A stretch of 64,000 nt of DNA from Thozetella sp. PMI_491 (lineage: Eukaryota; Ascomycota; Sordariomycetes; Chaetosphaeriales; Chaetosphaeriaceae): contig MU270022.1 of assembly GCA_021432635.1 (NCBI GenBank), forward strand, positions 186,001 to 250,000, in the 5' to 3' direction. The notes under the pieces were generated by a model that saw nothing but the letters and a program-made list of their open reading frames with translations, did not search any database and had not been told where the DNA came from. Each line of letters begins with the position of its first letter. The stretch's first letter is position 1. This document shows positions 23,701 to 34,907 of this stretch, in pieces. The position numbers and the translations under genes were made by a program.

Positions 23701-24115
23701 GGCCCAGGCATGCACCACGAGGCACCTTGGCCACAGCGAATCTTGGCATTGGCTGTTGCCGCTATCTTGTAGGTACAAGTTAGATCGATTCCAACTGGCC
23801 GAGATGCAGGCGTGCAGTACACCATCGCGCGTTGTGTAAGCCAGAAATGGCCGCTCCTTCTCCCCCGTCCTACACGGCAATTCTTGAGTGGCAACGAAGC
23901 CCTAGAAGCATGCCCTCGTGGAAAGGTGTCCTGGCCCCGATGGCCACTTCGTTGGTGTAGTATAGCAGACGCGGGGCGACTCTCTCATCCGGACTCTGTC
24001 TCTTCAAGTCGCCGCCGCTGCGTTGTAGGTGAGGCGGGAGCCTCTCGCGTAGTCTCTGGAGCCTTGATACATCGCCATTTATGGGCATGGCAATAAGGTA
24101 GATGGCAGCTCCCAT
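20745..24115. other. Upstream region of the ERT1-like gene and 3' flank of the MFS gene
   Basis: 3.4 kb with no recognisable gene. All open frames are short or low-complexity. TATATAAG occurs on the minus strand at 20757-20764, only 13 nt upstream of the ATG, too close to be a normal TATA element for that start. The long upstream space is in line with the other transcription factor genes in this window. Confidence 0.4.
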
Positions 24116-26837
24116 TCAGCGCGTTGCAAACCTACTCTTTGAGCGAAGTTTCTTGCCGTATCGGAAGAACAGATACGGGAATGGTAGCATGATCACCGTC
24201 AAGAAAGCCAGTAGCGCGGTAGCCCATTGGTAACCCAGCCTCTCGTACATTTGAATGCCGAACAACGGGAAGACAGCTATACGAAGACGCCGCTAGGATT
24301 AGCATCATCACGATAGATAAGAATGGGCACGTCAAGGGTGATTTCAGCCGAAGGGAGACGGCATTAGTAATACCGGGATGCTGGCATACCTGCAAAAGTG
24401 CAACGCACGAACGCGTTTCCCGCCAGCGCACTCGCAGCGTATAGTGGGTACGCGTCGACCTGTAACGTAGAACATAATCAGCATTAGCCCGGTAGCAAGC
24501 TCGCACCACTGTTCCAATAGCCATGTCTGAGCCTCACGGACCCAGGCGAGATGTTGCGCCAGGAGATCCCAAGACCAGGCTTCAAGGTGGCACGACCTGA
24601 GATAACTCACAAGAAACTGCCGGAATAGTCAGTTTTTAATCTCAAGCTTTATTGGGTGGTTTGCGGGAAGGGAACAGCTCGTACCGTAAATATGCCAGTA
24701 AATGCCAGCAGAGTACTGCAGCATGATTAGTATTTCCGGAACATGGGGACGCAAGACAATAAAGAGAGTCGGCCGTATCGGGCGTCCGCATCTCATGACA
24801 AAGCCATGAATAACATGCCGTGACCCCATGTTTTGGCTACCACAACGCATCATGTCCAGCATCAGGTAGATGCCTGTTGCTGTCGCCCACTCATGGCAGG
24901 TGCATAAGGCATGCATGCCGTGGCCGAGAGCAGAGCTCCAAGGAGGTCCACACTCATAAAGTCACTGGAAGGAACGAACTTACCCGAGACCAAATACAAA
25001 TGATCCAATGATAGGGACTATCCAGTGGATTGACGGGTATGTCGTGAATCCGAACCCTACGCAACCTCGCGTCAGCGCTGGACAAATCAAGAGCTGTTGA
25101 GGATCGAGGCCCCCCTAGAGAACACAGGGACAAGAAAGAGCAAGGTGTACTCACAAAACAGACCGATGCTGATCAGCGGGGCGCCAAAGATGACAGAGGG
25201 GAGCTGGTCCTCGGGCTCTCCCTTCGACTCCCCAGTCTCCTCGCCGCGTTTCTCAGCAAGGCGATCGCGGACCCGATGCCATATCGGTGTACTGAGAGCG
25301 GCCGAAATCATCGCGATGAGCAGGCCCATGAAACTCAGACCGACTTGCCACAGGTTGAAGCCGTGGTTGTTGGTAAAGACAAGGGGAAAGGCACCGAAGA
25401 ACAAATACAAGATGCCAAGCAGAATGGCGGAATACAGATCCAGGATCAAGGCCATGGGCTCGAAGGCCAGGATCTGGAAGGGCCGGATGACAGCGTATTT
25501 AAGCGTCACTAGGAATGATTTTTGCGATTTCTCAATGGGTGCCTTCCACCGCTCATCTCCGGTCTCCTTCCGCAGTTTCTGGGCCTTCTGCTTCAACAGC
25601 ACGGGGTCTAGTGACGTTAGCGCCCAATCCTAGCTTTTACACCGTGGGTAACAACAACATAAACCTCTCGCCCCAAGATATGGACGAGGGGTGCGAGCAG
25701 GCAGTCAATTGGGCAACATACGGTAAGTCTCTGGGACAAGCAGGGCGAGCATCAGCCAGAGGCAGAAGCTCCAGATGATGAGCATGTAGTGCGTCCACCG
25801 CCAATTGGTATAGCTGTTGATCAAGCCGCCAAATAGCGGGCCGGTTGAGGGACCGACGAAAGGGGCGAGCGTGAAGATGGCCATTGGGGCCTGCATGTCC
25901 TTACGCGTAAACATGTCGCCGACCGTGCCGCCGGAGACGGAGAGGAAGGCACTACCGGCAAGGCCCTGGAAGAATCGCGCGATGATCATGGTCTGGATGT
26001 TCTGGGCCACCGCCGACGGAATGATCCAGACGAGATAGGCGCCAAAAGCACACAGGTAAATGGGCCGCCGGCCATAGAACTCGGCCAGTGGGCTCCAGGT
26101 GAAGCCCCAGGCGATGCCCAGCACGAAGGTCGACAAACCCAGCGTAGCCACCAGCCGCGAATTGCCGAACTCGGCATCCATCTGCGCGTAGGTGGCCGTG
26201 TAGATGGCCGATGCATTGGTCCTGTTATGGGGGGTTTCCCACGGTGAGCAAAGCTGGAACGGAGCGGGCGGGCGGGCCGAGCCCGGGTAAAAGGTCTTAG
26301 ATCTTGCAGGACCGGCCCGTCCGTGGCACTGAGACGACCGGCGATCCTCTGGGAGGTCGTGCAATGGGAAAACACGCACGGCCCACCCATGAAGAATGAG
26401 AGGGGTTGAGGTATATGGTATAGAAATAGGACTTACACGCAGAACGAGCCAAACGAGGTGATGCTAATGATCAGCCATTTCCTCCACAGAGGCATGCTGC
26501 GAGGGCACATCGGGTCTGCATCCCCATTCTCCCATGCCACCTCAAACGGGTCTTTCTCCTCCGGGGGTGACGGTGTGGCGTCCGGTGCTCCGGCTTCCGC
26601 ATCTTGGCTCAAATCATCCACACCATAGCCGTTATTCGACCGCTCCCGGGTCAGTGAAGCATTCCTGCTTCCGGGCCGGGAGCCTCGTGCGGCGCGGCTC
26701 CGAATCGGCTCGAAGGCGACTGCTTCTTCGGCGTCCTCGTCCTCGTGGACACTGTCGTCTGTCTTCTTTTCCGTGAAAGATGGTGAGTCTTGAGATTCCT
26801 TGGCGACTTGCCCCACCTCTACTTTTTGTTCCGGCAT
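24116..26837 (-). CDS. MFS transporter, DHA1 drug/polyamine antiporter type, 564 aa, 8 exons
   Basis: Exons on minus: 26837-26437, 26221-25722, 25607-25155, 25056-24984, 24715-24685, 24616-24611, 24459-24390, 24276-24116; every junction is GT...AG and phases add up. The first 133 residues form a charged, Ser-rich cytosolic tail ending PLWRKWLIISITSFGSFCV, the first membrane helix. Motif A-like EFYGRRPIYL, the WRW of FGGLINSYTNWRWTHY, the family loop LLVPETYHPVL and the final FFRYGKKLR all match the fungal TPO/QDR-like DHA1 group. Helices 10-12 are split among five small exons, one of only 6 nt (Phe-Leu) that restores the family segment FTFLVDAYPLYAAS. Likely a plasma membrane proton-coupled exporter; the substrate cannot be inferred. 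Confidence 0.88.
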
Positions 26838-28444
26838 CGTCGCGTCCGGGCGGGTCTGGTGATGGGTGACACTTAGGGGCCGGCTGGTTTGCGGTGCTAT
26901 CGGGAAGAAGAAAAAGAAGGCGAGAGGGTAGGGGTTCGGGGAGAGGAGGCGCCCCGGGAATAGAGTGGGCGCGGCGAACAAGGAGCAAGGTCGAGCAAGC
27001 AGATCAGTTCAAGCGGTGCATTGGTCCTCCGACTCGGAGCAACGACGGTTCCTTGGGCACGAGTTCTCCAGTTGGCACGGCGAGCGGACGAGTCGCGGTT
27101 TTAAGCCGACCTCTCTCGAAGAAGTGGTTATCAGATACCTAAGAACTACTACCAGTATTACTCCATCGCCCCACTGCTGGTCCAGCATTTCATTTCCTCG
27201 CCCCAAGACCCTTGCCAGCTTGCCAGAGCGAACCAAACCCAACCCCTGCGACATCGCGGGTCCGGCCGGCGCGGTGTGCTCGCGCCTGTGGGCGGGCGAC
27301 CCACGTAGCCTCCGGCCACGGCAAATGCTTACTACAGTACCGTGTAGGGTACTTATGTGTTAGCGCATACCTAGCACCATGCTGTCGGGCCTGTCGGAGC
27401 GCGGCCGCCATGGCGGGTAGACGGGAAGGCGTAGCTGAATCAGCGCCGGAACATCGTCAACCCCCTCCATCCACAGAGCAGCCAACTGCATGTACCATGG
27501 TACTGGATCTTTGGGTATCTGCCTTTAGGTATCTTTGAAATCATCGTTGTTTGGCCAAATGGCCGCCACTCGGGTACCCGGCAACTCGGAGACACTAGTT
27601 TTCCCACGTTCTATACGTAACTTTTAACCCGTCGAGGCAGGCCAAACCACTCAAACGGCGGCGCATTGGCTCTCGCATGAGTCAATCTGGAGCTGACATA
27701 GCCAAGGGTTTGACACTACCCAAGTTATCTACGAATTACAGTATGCTTGGAAACGCGACTGGACCTCCACTCTTAGAACGCCCTAATCCGGAGAGAAAGC
27801 AAACGGTCGGATTAGCACTAGCCGGAGTACATGGCTGCAGTTCTTTTTCCTCTTTACATGGAGCGACTGACAATCTGCTACGGTGGGTATAAAATTCCAA
27901 CCTACCTACAGCGCAGGCCCGCTCGGCGTTTGTCGTACATACTACGGGTGCCTCTGACTCGCGTCGATCGCGAGCGGAGAACTCGCTGCAGCGCTATTCC
28001 CACCGGGTCTTTTTCTCCCTTTCGTTTCTTTGCTTCAAACATCTCGAGGCGCACCCGGCCAAGACTGCCTAGGTGCTAGAGAAGGAAAAGGCGCTATAAA
28101 CCAGACCAACAAACGTCTTTTTCTAGCTAAGGCACCCTAGGCAACTTAGGGAAACGCTCCCACGGAAGAAAAAAGGTTCCAAGAGTCCCTTATTATTTAC
28201 ACTGCCTAGTATGCTACCAATACGCGCACATCTTTGTTTAAATACAAGATATCATTGCTCATGTTAAAATCGGCCGTTCCGTGTCTCGTCCTTTTTTGGA
28301 TGCAACGTCCAGTCTAGTGAAGAACCGGCTACCTGCTTCCAGGGAGCTGCAATAACCAAGCCAAAACCTACACCAGGATACAAACAGTGTCCACAGAACC
28401 CAATCCAAAACGCCCCAAGATATGCCAAACCACCCAACCTGCAT
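26838..28444. other. MFS promoter region and 3' flank of exgD
   Basis: 1.6 kb. The first 300 nt left of 27150 should contain the MFS leader. Beyond that only short frames occur, with no family resemblance. GTAC-containing words cluster at 27335-27355. Around 28070-28260 the sequence is poorer in GC than average, and no repeat ends were found. Confidence 0.4.
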
Positions 28445-30819
28445 CTAGTAATATTCCGGCAAGTCTGAGAAAGACGGGATCGTCGTGTTGCAGCTGAAGC
28501 TTTTGGCGTAGGCCTTGGCGGGAAGGATACCTGCCGCCATCCCCTTCTTGTAGCTCCACTGAGGTCTGCGGTTGGAGGTTAGCTGGCTGCTCACGGGCAT
28601 GATCGAGCGCGAAGGCACCCAAAATCGGTAGACGAGGAGGACACAGGGGAGTGGCGGGACGGGGAATGGGGAAACAGGAGAAAGAGGCAATACTCACGCT
28701 GACTCGGTGTCCCACACCCAGTAGAACCAACCCCAGCCCTTTTCAAAGCTAGTCATCTGCGCCTCGGCAAACATAAGCAAAAACTGCTTGTACGACGCGC
28801 TCCACTTGCTCGGGTCAGCGTTGGCCTGATCACAGCTGCACTGGCTGTTGGTTAACGGGCAGCGCGGCGTGGTGATATCTGAGGCAGGGTTGCCCGTGAC
28901 TAGTGTGCCCGTCCACCGGTTCCCCCAGCCAACATTGGTCAGATACTGGGCGCAGTCTGTGTCAGCCTGCGACCACTCGGCCATGAGCGTCGGGCCGTAC
29001 CCAGTTGTGGTGTCCATGCTGCGCAGCGTCTGGTCAGTCCAGCCATCGCACGCGTAGGCCACCTTCTGCGTGTGGTTGAAGACGATCTGGTTGGTGTTGA
29101 AGATGACGTATTGGTGCACATCCAGCGCCATGTCGCTATAGCCTGTAAGCTCGCCCTGCCAGTTGTCCAGGCCGCGGAAGCCGTCGCCGAACACGACAAC
29201 TGCCTTATTAACGCCGTTTTTCCGCACCATCGCATACGCCGTTGCTGTCCAGTTGAGTACCGATGGCACCGACAGAAAGGTCATTCTTGGCTCGTTGGCC
29301 AGCCCATAGTGACTGATGATGTTCTGGTACCGGGGCTGGGCGAAGAACTTGGAGAGCCGGTCATGCAGATCCAGCGACCGCTGCGCATTGAGGTCCCCAT
29401 TGGAGCCATTGAACCACCCGATGTAGCCTTGCCTGCCGCTGTGGTTCCACCCATTCTGGCTACCGGGGAGAGCGTGTAGGTCCAGGTTGATCCGCAGCCC
29501 GTACTTTCGCGCCCATTCGATGGCCCGAAGCAGATAGCGCCACGACGTGCGGAACAGGTAAGGGTCCGAGTCGTATGTTTGCACTGCCCAGTACGAATAA
29601 GGGATGCGAACATGATCCAAGCCAGCATCGGCAATCTCCTTGAACGTGGATTCGGTTACGAAGGTCGCATAGTGCTTTTCGAGAGTGCCAGCGCAGCCGG
29701 AACCTAGGTGTTGGCAGAGCGTATATTCGTCGACAATCCCCTCGCTCTTGTCGTAGTTGAAAAGTGACGGCGTGATGAATGGCTCTATGGAGAGCCAGCC
29801 GCCAATGTTCACTCCTCTTGCCGGGCGCTTCGCGTAGTCGCCCCAGTCCTGGTTCAGAGCCGGGACGAATTCGTTTGCCGCTTTGGAGTCGTCCCAGGTC
29901 GAGTTGAGGCCCATGATTGGCAAGTCCCCCACCATCACGTCGGTGTATGTGAGGTTGAAGTCAGTCGTATCGGTCCACTTGAATGGATTTAGCCATGTTG
30001 GGGCTCCAGCAGGTACGCTGCTTGGAGAGACGCCTGACAAGTTCTGGCTGTTTGAGTCGCTGGCGGCGGCATTGTTCTTGCTGACGACAACGGCCACCGC
30101 GATGATGATGGCTAGAGCAATGGCCACACCGATACCGATATATATCCCTAGTGTCCCATCAGCAGCCAGTCCAAAAGATACTGTTGGAAAGGGGTTAACT
30201 TACAGAGCCGCTTTCGCTTCTTCTTGCTGTCCCGGTACTCGTATAAATCCTCTTTCTCAAGACTGTCGTAGCTGCTCGTGCCTCCGGCACCTCCCCTCAG
30301 GTGTCTCTTCTCCCTTCCTTCTTCCATCATTGCGCCGCTAACCACTCGTTTTTTTTTTCGCCTTTCCTGGTATTTTGCGCTCCGATCGTCCGAGGAACCA
30401 ACCTCCTGATAGCGCTCTTTCCTAGCCGGCCTCGATTTGGACACCCGGTATTCTCGTAACGGTGTGGGCTCCGGGGAGTTGCGGTCGTCTCGATAGTGTG
30501 GGTTTGTCGTTGTATCTCGGCATTCGGGCTCGTCCCTTGCCTGTATCGACTGCCTCTTCGGTCTCGAATCTCGCTCTCTTCTGGACGCCCTCTTCGCCTC
30601 TGTCTTCTGCTCCGCGGAGGCTTTACTTGCATTTTTGGCATTTTGCCGATTGAGTTGCGCGAGCGCATCGATTGACAAGGCTTGTCCGACACTTGAGTTT
30701 TCGGAAGTTGAGGCGGATGGCTGTGACCTTGAGGTTGACTTCCGCTTCCTGTGCCGCCTTTCCCGTTCTTGGTCTGACTCCCGTCGTCGGTGAGACGCCC
30801 TCTCAGGCTCGCGCGCCAT
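28445..30819 (-). CDS. exgD: Membrane-anchored glucan 1,3-beta-glucosidase D (GH5), 728 aa, 3 exons
   Basis: Exons 30819-30204, 30147-28698 and 28565-28445. Residues 1-205 are a highly charged Arg/Lys/Ser-rich cytosolic domain, followed by one membrane helix at about 206-229 (IYIGIGVAIALAIIIAVAVVV), so a type II membrane protein with an outside catalytic domain. The GH5 (subfamily 9-type) exo-beta-1,3-glucanase signatures are clear: RGVNIGGWLSIEPFI, HVRIPYSYWAV, LHALPGSQNGWNHSG, the acid/base Glu of GLANEPRM (E491) and the nucleophile Glu of LMAEWSQAD (E596). Several Asn-x-Ser/Thr sites lie in the outer part. The role is trimming or remodelling of cell-wall beta-1,3-glucan. The start is the first in-frame ATG. 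Divergent from the E1-beta gene, 653 bp between starts. Confidence 0.95.
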
Positions 30820-31472
30820 TGTGTGAAATCGAAGATGTGGTGTCACCGGTAGGTTTTCATCTGTAAAATTGACTGGAATTCTTTCATGATTCAAACCTGC
30901 CTTGGAAAGTCATGTGCGAAAAATGCGGTGGTTGACGGGGAGGCTGCCACGTCATGACCCTGATTCGCCCAGGTGCACAAAGTCAAGAGGCCGGCGATTG
31001 TTGGCCCAGCAACAACAGGCCCATTCCCCTGCGCCGCCTTGGAAGCCATGACACACCCATTCAGCATCCCCGTAGGTGGCCCCATGCGCCGCCCAAATTG
31101 AACGGACCTGACTGCACTTCAACGTCCCAATGGTTTATTTGGGCCATGTTGGCGAATTTCTGGTGAAGTTAGAGGCTCTTGAGGCTTCGCGGCCGCTTTT
31201 GCACAGGCGAGATACGCACCATGTCATACCGCACAGGTAAAGTGGTTGCAGATGAACAGGGGTAGCCCCACCCCGGAGTCCAGGGCCCGCCATCAGCCGC
31301 TCAAAGCCGAATTCATCGTCATCGGTCGGCTTAACGAAGCGGCGGCGGCTTTAGGGGCAAGAGTGCCAACCTGACCGATGTTCTTCCACGCCCCCCCAAA
31401 CTGCTCTTGGGACATTCTGAATCTGGTCGCAAGAGCTTCGGCGTCACAATATCTGTACTGAGGGTTCCTGCC
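30820..31472. promoter_or_regulatory. Divergent promoter region of exgD and the E1-beta gene
   Basis: 653 bp between two start codons. No coding signal. A short out-of-frame ATG lies on the minus strand about 70 nt before the exgD start, near a possible acceptor (TTTTACAG), so the exgD leader may be spliced (inference). Confidence 0.4.
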
Positions 31473-32749
31473 ATGATAAGTGCACCAATGCGTCGAATCT
31501 CCCGGCTGGGAGGCCCCGCGTCCCTCCTCGGGGCGGGCAGGGCGGCCCCGCGCCTCTGGCTCGGCCTGCTCTCTGGCCGCTCGTACTCGACTCACCCTCC
31601 CAATGCGAAGCTCAACCTCCCGATCGACTATTCCATGACTCCCCTGCTGGCTCACACTTCTCAAGCAGCGCTTGCGAACCCCGAGCTCTCTCCCGAGGCC
31701 CGCAACAGCGGCACAAAGCGCATGAATCTCTTCCAGGCCGTCAATGACGCGCTGGGCACCGCGCTGATGCAGGACGAGTCGGTCCTCATCTTTGGAGAGG
31801 ATGTGGCCTTCGGGGGTGTCTTCCGCTGCACCACCAAGCTAGCAGAGACATATGGAGGAGACCGCGTCTTCAATACGCCGTTGACTGAGCAGGGCATTGT
31901 CGGGTTTGGCATAGGGCTGGCTGCTGAGGGAATGCGGCCAGTTGCCGAGATCCAGTTCGCCGACTATATCTTTCCGGCCTTCGACCAGCTCGTCAACGAG
32001 GCGGCCAAGTACAGATACCGTGATGGAGCTAATGGGAGGAGTGCAGGCGGGCTTACTGTCCGAATGCCGTGCGGAGGTGTTGGCCACGGGGGCCTGTATC
32101 ATTCCCAGTCGCCTGAGAGCCTGTTCACACACACCCCCGGGCTGAAGGTCATCATTCCTAGATCGCCGATCCAGGCGAAGGGCCTGCTGCTTTCCGCAAT
32201 CCGCAGCAATGACCCATGCCTTTTCATGGAGCCGAAGATTCTGTACAGAGCCGCCGTCGAGCAGGTCCCGACGGCAGCATACACGTTGCCTCTATCTAAA
32301 GCCGAAGTGCTGAAAGAAGGCAAAGATGTTACTATCATCTCGTACGGCCAGCCGCTGTACAAATGCATGGACGCCCTGAAGCGAGCCGAGCAGGATCTAG
32401 GTATCAGTGTTGAGCTCATCGACCTCCGCACTATTTTCCCATGGGATAAAGAGACGGTGCTCAACAGCGTCCGGAAAACAGGTCGCTGTATGGTTGTACA
32501 CGAGTCCATGATTAATGCCGGCGTGGGAGCGGAGATTTCGGCCGTCATCCAAGGGGATCACGAAACTTTCATCAGGCTTGAAGCTCCCGTGGCACGAGTA
32601 GCTGGTTGGAGCATACCCACACCTCTGTTGTACGAAGCATTCAACTTCCCCGATGTTGCGAGTAGGTACCAACGCTGTCACGAACTGTGGCAACAACGCT
32701 AACGTTACTAGGGATTTACGACAACATTAAAAAGCTTGTCGAGTACTGA
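31473..32749 (+). CDS. Branched-chain 2-oxoacid dehydrogenase E1 component subunit beta, mitochondrial, 408 aa, 2 exons
   Basis: Exons 31473-32661 and 32712-32749. The first 40 or so residues are rich in Arg, Ser and Ala with no acidic residue (MRRISRLGG ... SGRSYST), a good mitochondrial presequence with a likely cut near RSY. The mature part follows the BCKDH E1-beta pattern: [90 protein letters not shown], then the transketolase C-terminal domain with [10 protein letters not shown]. With E1-alpha, E2 and E3 it oxidises the 2-oxoacids of Val, Leu and Ile. A 50-nt intron precedes a 38-nt last exon giving [12 protein letters not shown]; the unspliced read-through would replace this conserved end. 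An ATG 15 nt further in (31488) is an alternative start. Confidence 0.95.
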
Positions 32750-33842
32750 TCTCGTATATATACCGGGTTTAGGCGCCTGGACATAGGGTCGTCGTCACGG
32801 TGCATTTCAAAGCGCATGTGGGCCTAAAAAAGTCACGAGCTGCAGTGAGGGTGTCTGCTCAAGCCATTGGAGGTTGAATGGGGAGGTGGGCTGGCAAATC
32901 ACAGCATATAAGCACTGTCTTCAAAAAAGACATCTGCCTGCTCTTTGTACCTAGACGGGGCAGATTGCCTCCTATGAGAGGTTTTTAAATATCGACTTCG
33001 ATAACGATGATAGGCACGACGAAGAAATCTGTCAACGGTGAGGTCAGCACGCAGAGGCATCTAACACTTAGGGACATGCGAGCCGGGGTCGAAAGGGGTA
33101 AATGATCGCCCAGCAAGCTTGTTACCTAGCGTGAAATACCCGAGTCGCACAGGCCATAGAAGGTCGGTAAGTGGTTATTTAGCAATCGGAGGAAAGCCTC
33201 GTGCGACCTGGAAAGCGCGGTGTGTATATATTTCCCAATCCAGTAGGTGGGGGCGTTGCGTTCGGTGTGTCTCTTGCTTGGGGCTCCTTGACCCTTAAGG
33301 GTTCCTTGCACTATCTTGCCTATACAACACTGTAATGTAATACAAACTGCGTTCGCTGTGATGACTTGGGTGTTTGGCGCCCGTTTGCGCAAGGTTGCTA
33401 GGTGAATGGCACATATCATGGGTATAGATGTCTTCTCTGTTGGACAACCCCTAAGTAAAGGCCGGCCGGAGGAGATTAGCAGCGGATGCTATTACGGCGT
33501 AACCGGACCAATATGGCATTTTGATTTTCCCCTAAATCCTTACGCCAGCGCGAGGATATGTATCTTGCTAATAGGGCAGTTTGCCACGCCCCTTAAGGGC
33601 GAGAGCAGTGGGGTTCCTCTTGCAGCTGTAGACGGCTGACACACGCACAATTGCAACTGACATATCCAACATCCCACCTCAGCAGCCTGCCCCGCACTGT
33701 TTCACTTGCGGCGGACTGCTCGTGCTCCTCCTGGCGTCAAGCATCGCGAACCGGGCCTCTTGAGGGAGTCAAGCGCCGAAGCATTTTCCCGTCACCTCCC
33801 GCCTTGGAGACTTTAGACCACCTCTTGGCAGTAGCGCCCAAT
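32750..33842. other. Intergenic region between E1-beta and capping protein genes
   Basis: 1.1 kb between tandem plus-strand genes; holds the E1-beta 3' region and the capping protein promoter. No coding, RNA or repeat feature was recognised. Confidence 0.45.
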
Positions 33843-34907
33843 ATGTCCAACAAGGAAATTCTGTCCTCCTTCGTGGAGGGAGCTCCTCCAGGCGAGGTAT
33901 GCAACTGTTGAGAGCGCCACTTCCGCCACCCTACAGAGACCCAAGCTAACTGGCCTCCCAGCTGGCAGATGTCATTGCTGGTACGTACCAACAGAGCTGC
34001 ATCCGCACCTATTTCTAACGTCGGCCCTCCTCTAGACATCAAGGCCCTCACCATCTCGACCCCGAACGTTCTAAGCGAGCTCGGCCCGGCGTTCGAAAAG
34101 TACAACGAAGAGCAGTTCGCGACGGTGAAACTCCCTGGGAGCAGCCAGCAGGTGATCGTGAGCTCCCATAGTTCGCTAGGCGATGGGCGGTACTACGATG
34201 TCGAGAGCTCCTCCAGCTTCGAGTTTGATCACGCAACACAAAAAGCGAGCGCCGCCCAGAGCTACGTCCTGGAAGGCGCGCAGGCAGATTTGGTGTAAGC
34301 AGGATGGAATAGCATGGCATCTCGTGAGCATGGCTGAGCATCGGATGTAGCAAGTCGACCCTGAAAAGCCTGTCCAGCTACGTCAAGGAGCACTTCCCGA
34401 GCGCCGCCCACGGCGTGTATCCGATCGAGAACGATTCCAAGATTGCCATCATCATCGTGGCCAACAAATATAGCCCCAACAACTACTGGTATGATGCATG
34501 CCAGATCCTGGGGAGATGAGGGCAGAAACGTCGATTGGAAAGCTCACATGCGTTCTAGGAACGGACGATGGCGCTCCTTATACATATTCGACCCGTCCTC
34601 AGGCAGCCTGGAAGGCTCTCTCAAGGTGGATGTGCACTACTACGAGGACGGGAACGTGCGGCTGTTGACGAACAAGCCGCTGTCGGCGTCGATCCCTTCG
34701 GGCACGGGGGCTGGCATCTTGAAGGAGATCTCGACCGCGGAGAAGAAGTACCAGGAGGAACTGAACAAGGGCTTTACAGGTCTGAGCGAGGGCGCCTTCA
34801 AGGGGCTGAGGAGACAGCTGCCGGTGACGAGGCAGAAGATCGAGTGGGACAAGGTGGCCAGCTACCGGCTCGGCCAGGACATCGGCGGGGGCAGCTCCAG
34901 ACGATAG
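33843..34907 (+). CDS. F-actin-capping protein subunit alpha, 272 aa, 5 exons
   Basis: Exons 33843-33896, 33962-33980, 34036-34294, 34351-34488 and 34559-34907. The second exon is only 19 nt (LADVIA), bounded by clear GT...AG sites. The protein has the family opening SSFVEGAPPGELADVIADIKAL, then KYNEEQFATVKLPGSSQ, DHATQKASAAQSYVLE, GVYPIENDSKIAIIIVANKYS, NGRWRSLY, VDVHYYEDGNVRLLTNK, and the C-terminal actin-binding helix region KGLRRQLPVTRQKIEWDKV. With the beta subunit it forms the CapZ heterodimer that caps actin filament barbed ends. Length is close to the usual 265-275 residues. Every family block is present, so the gene looks functional. Confidence 0.96.
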
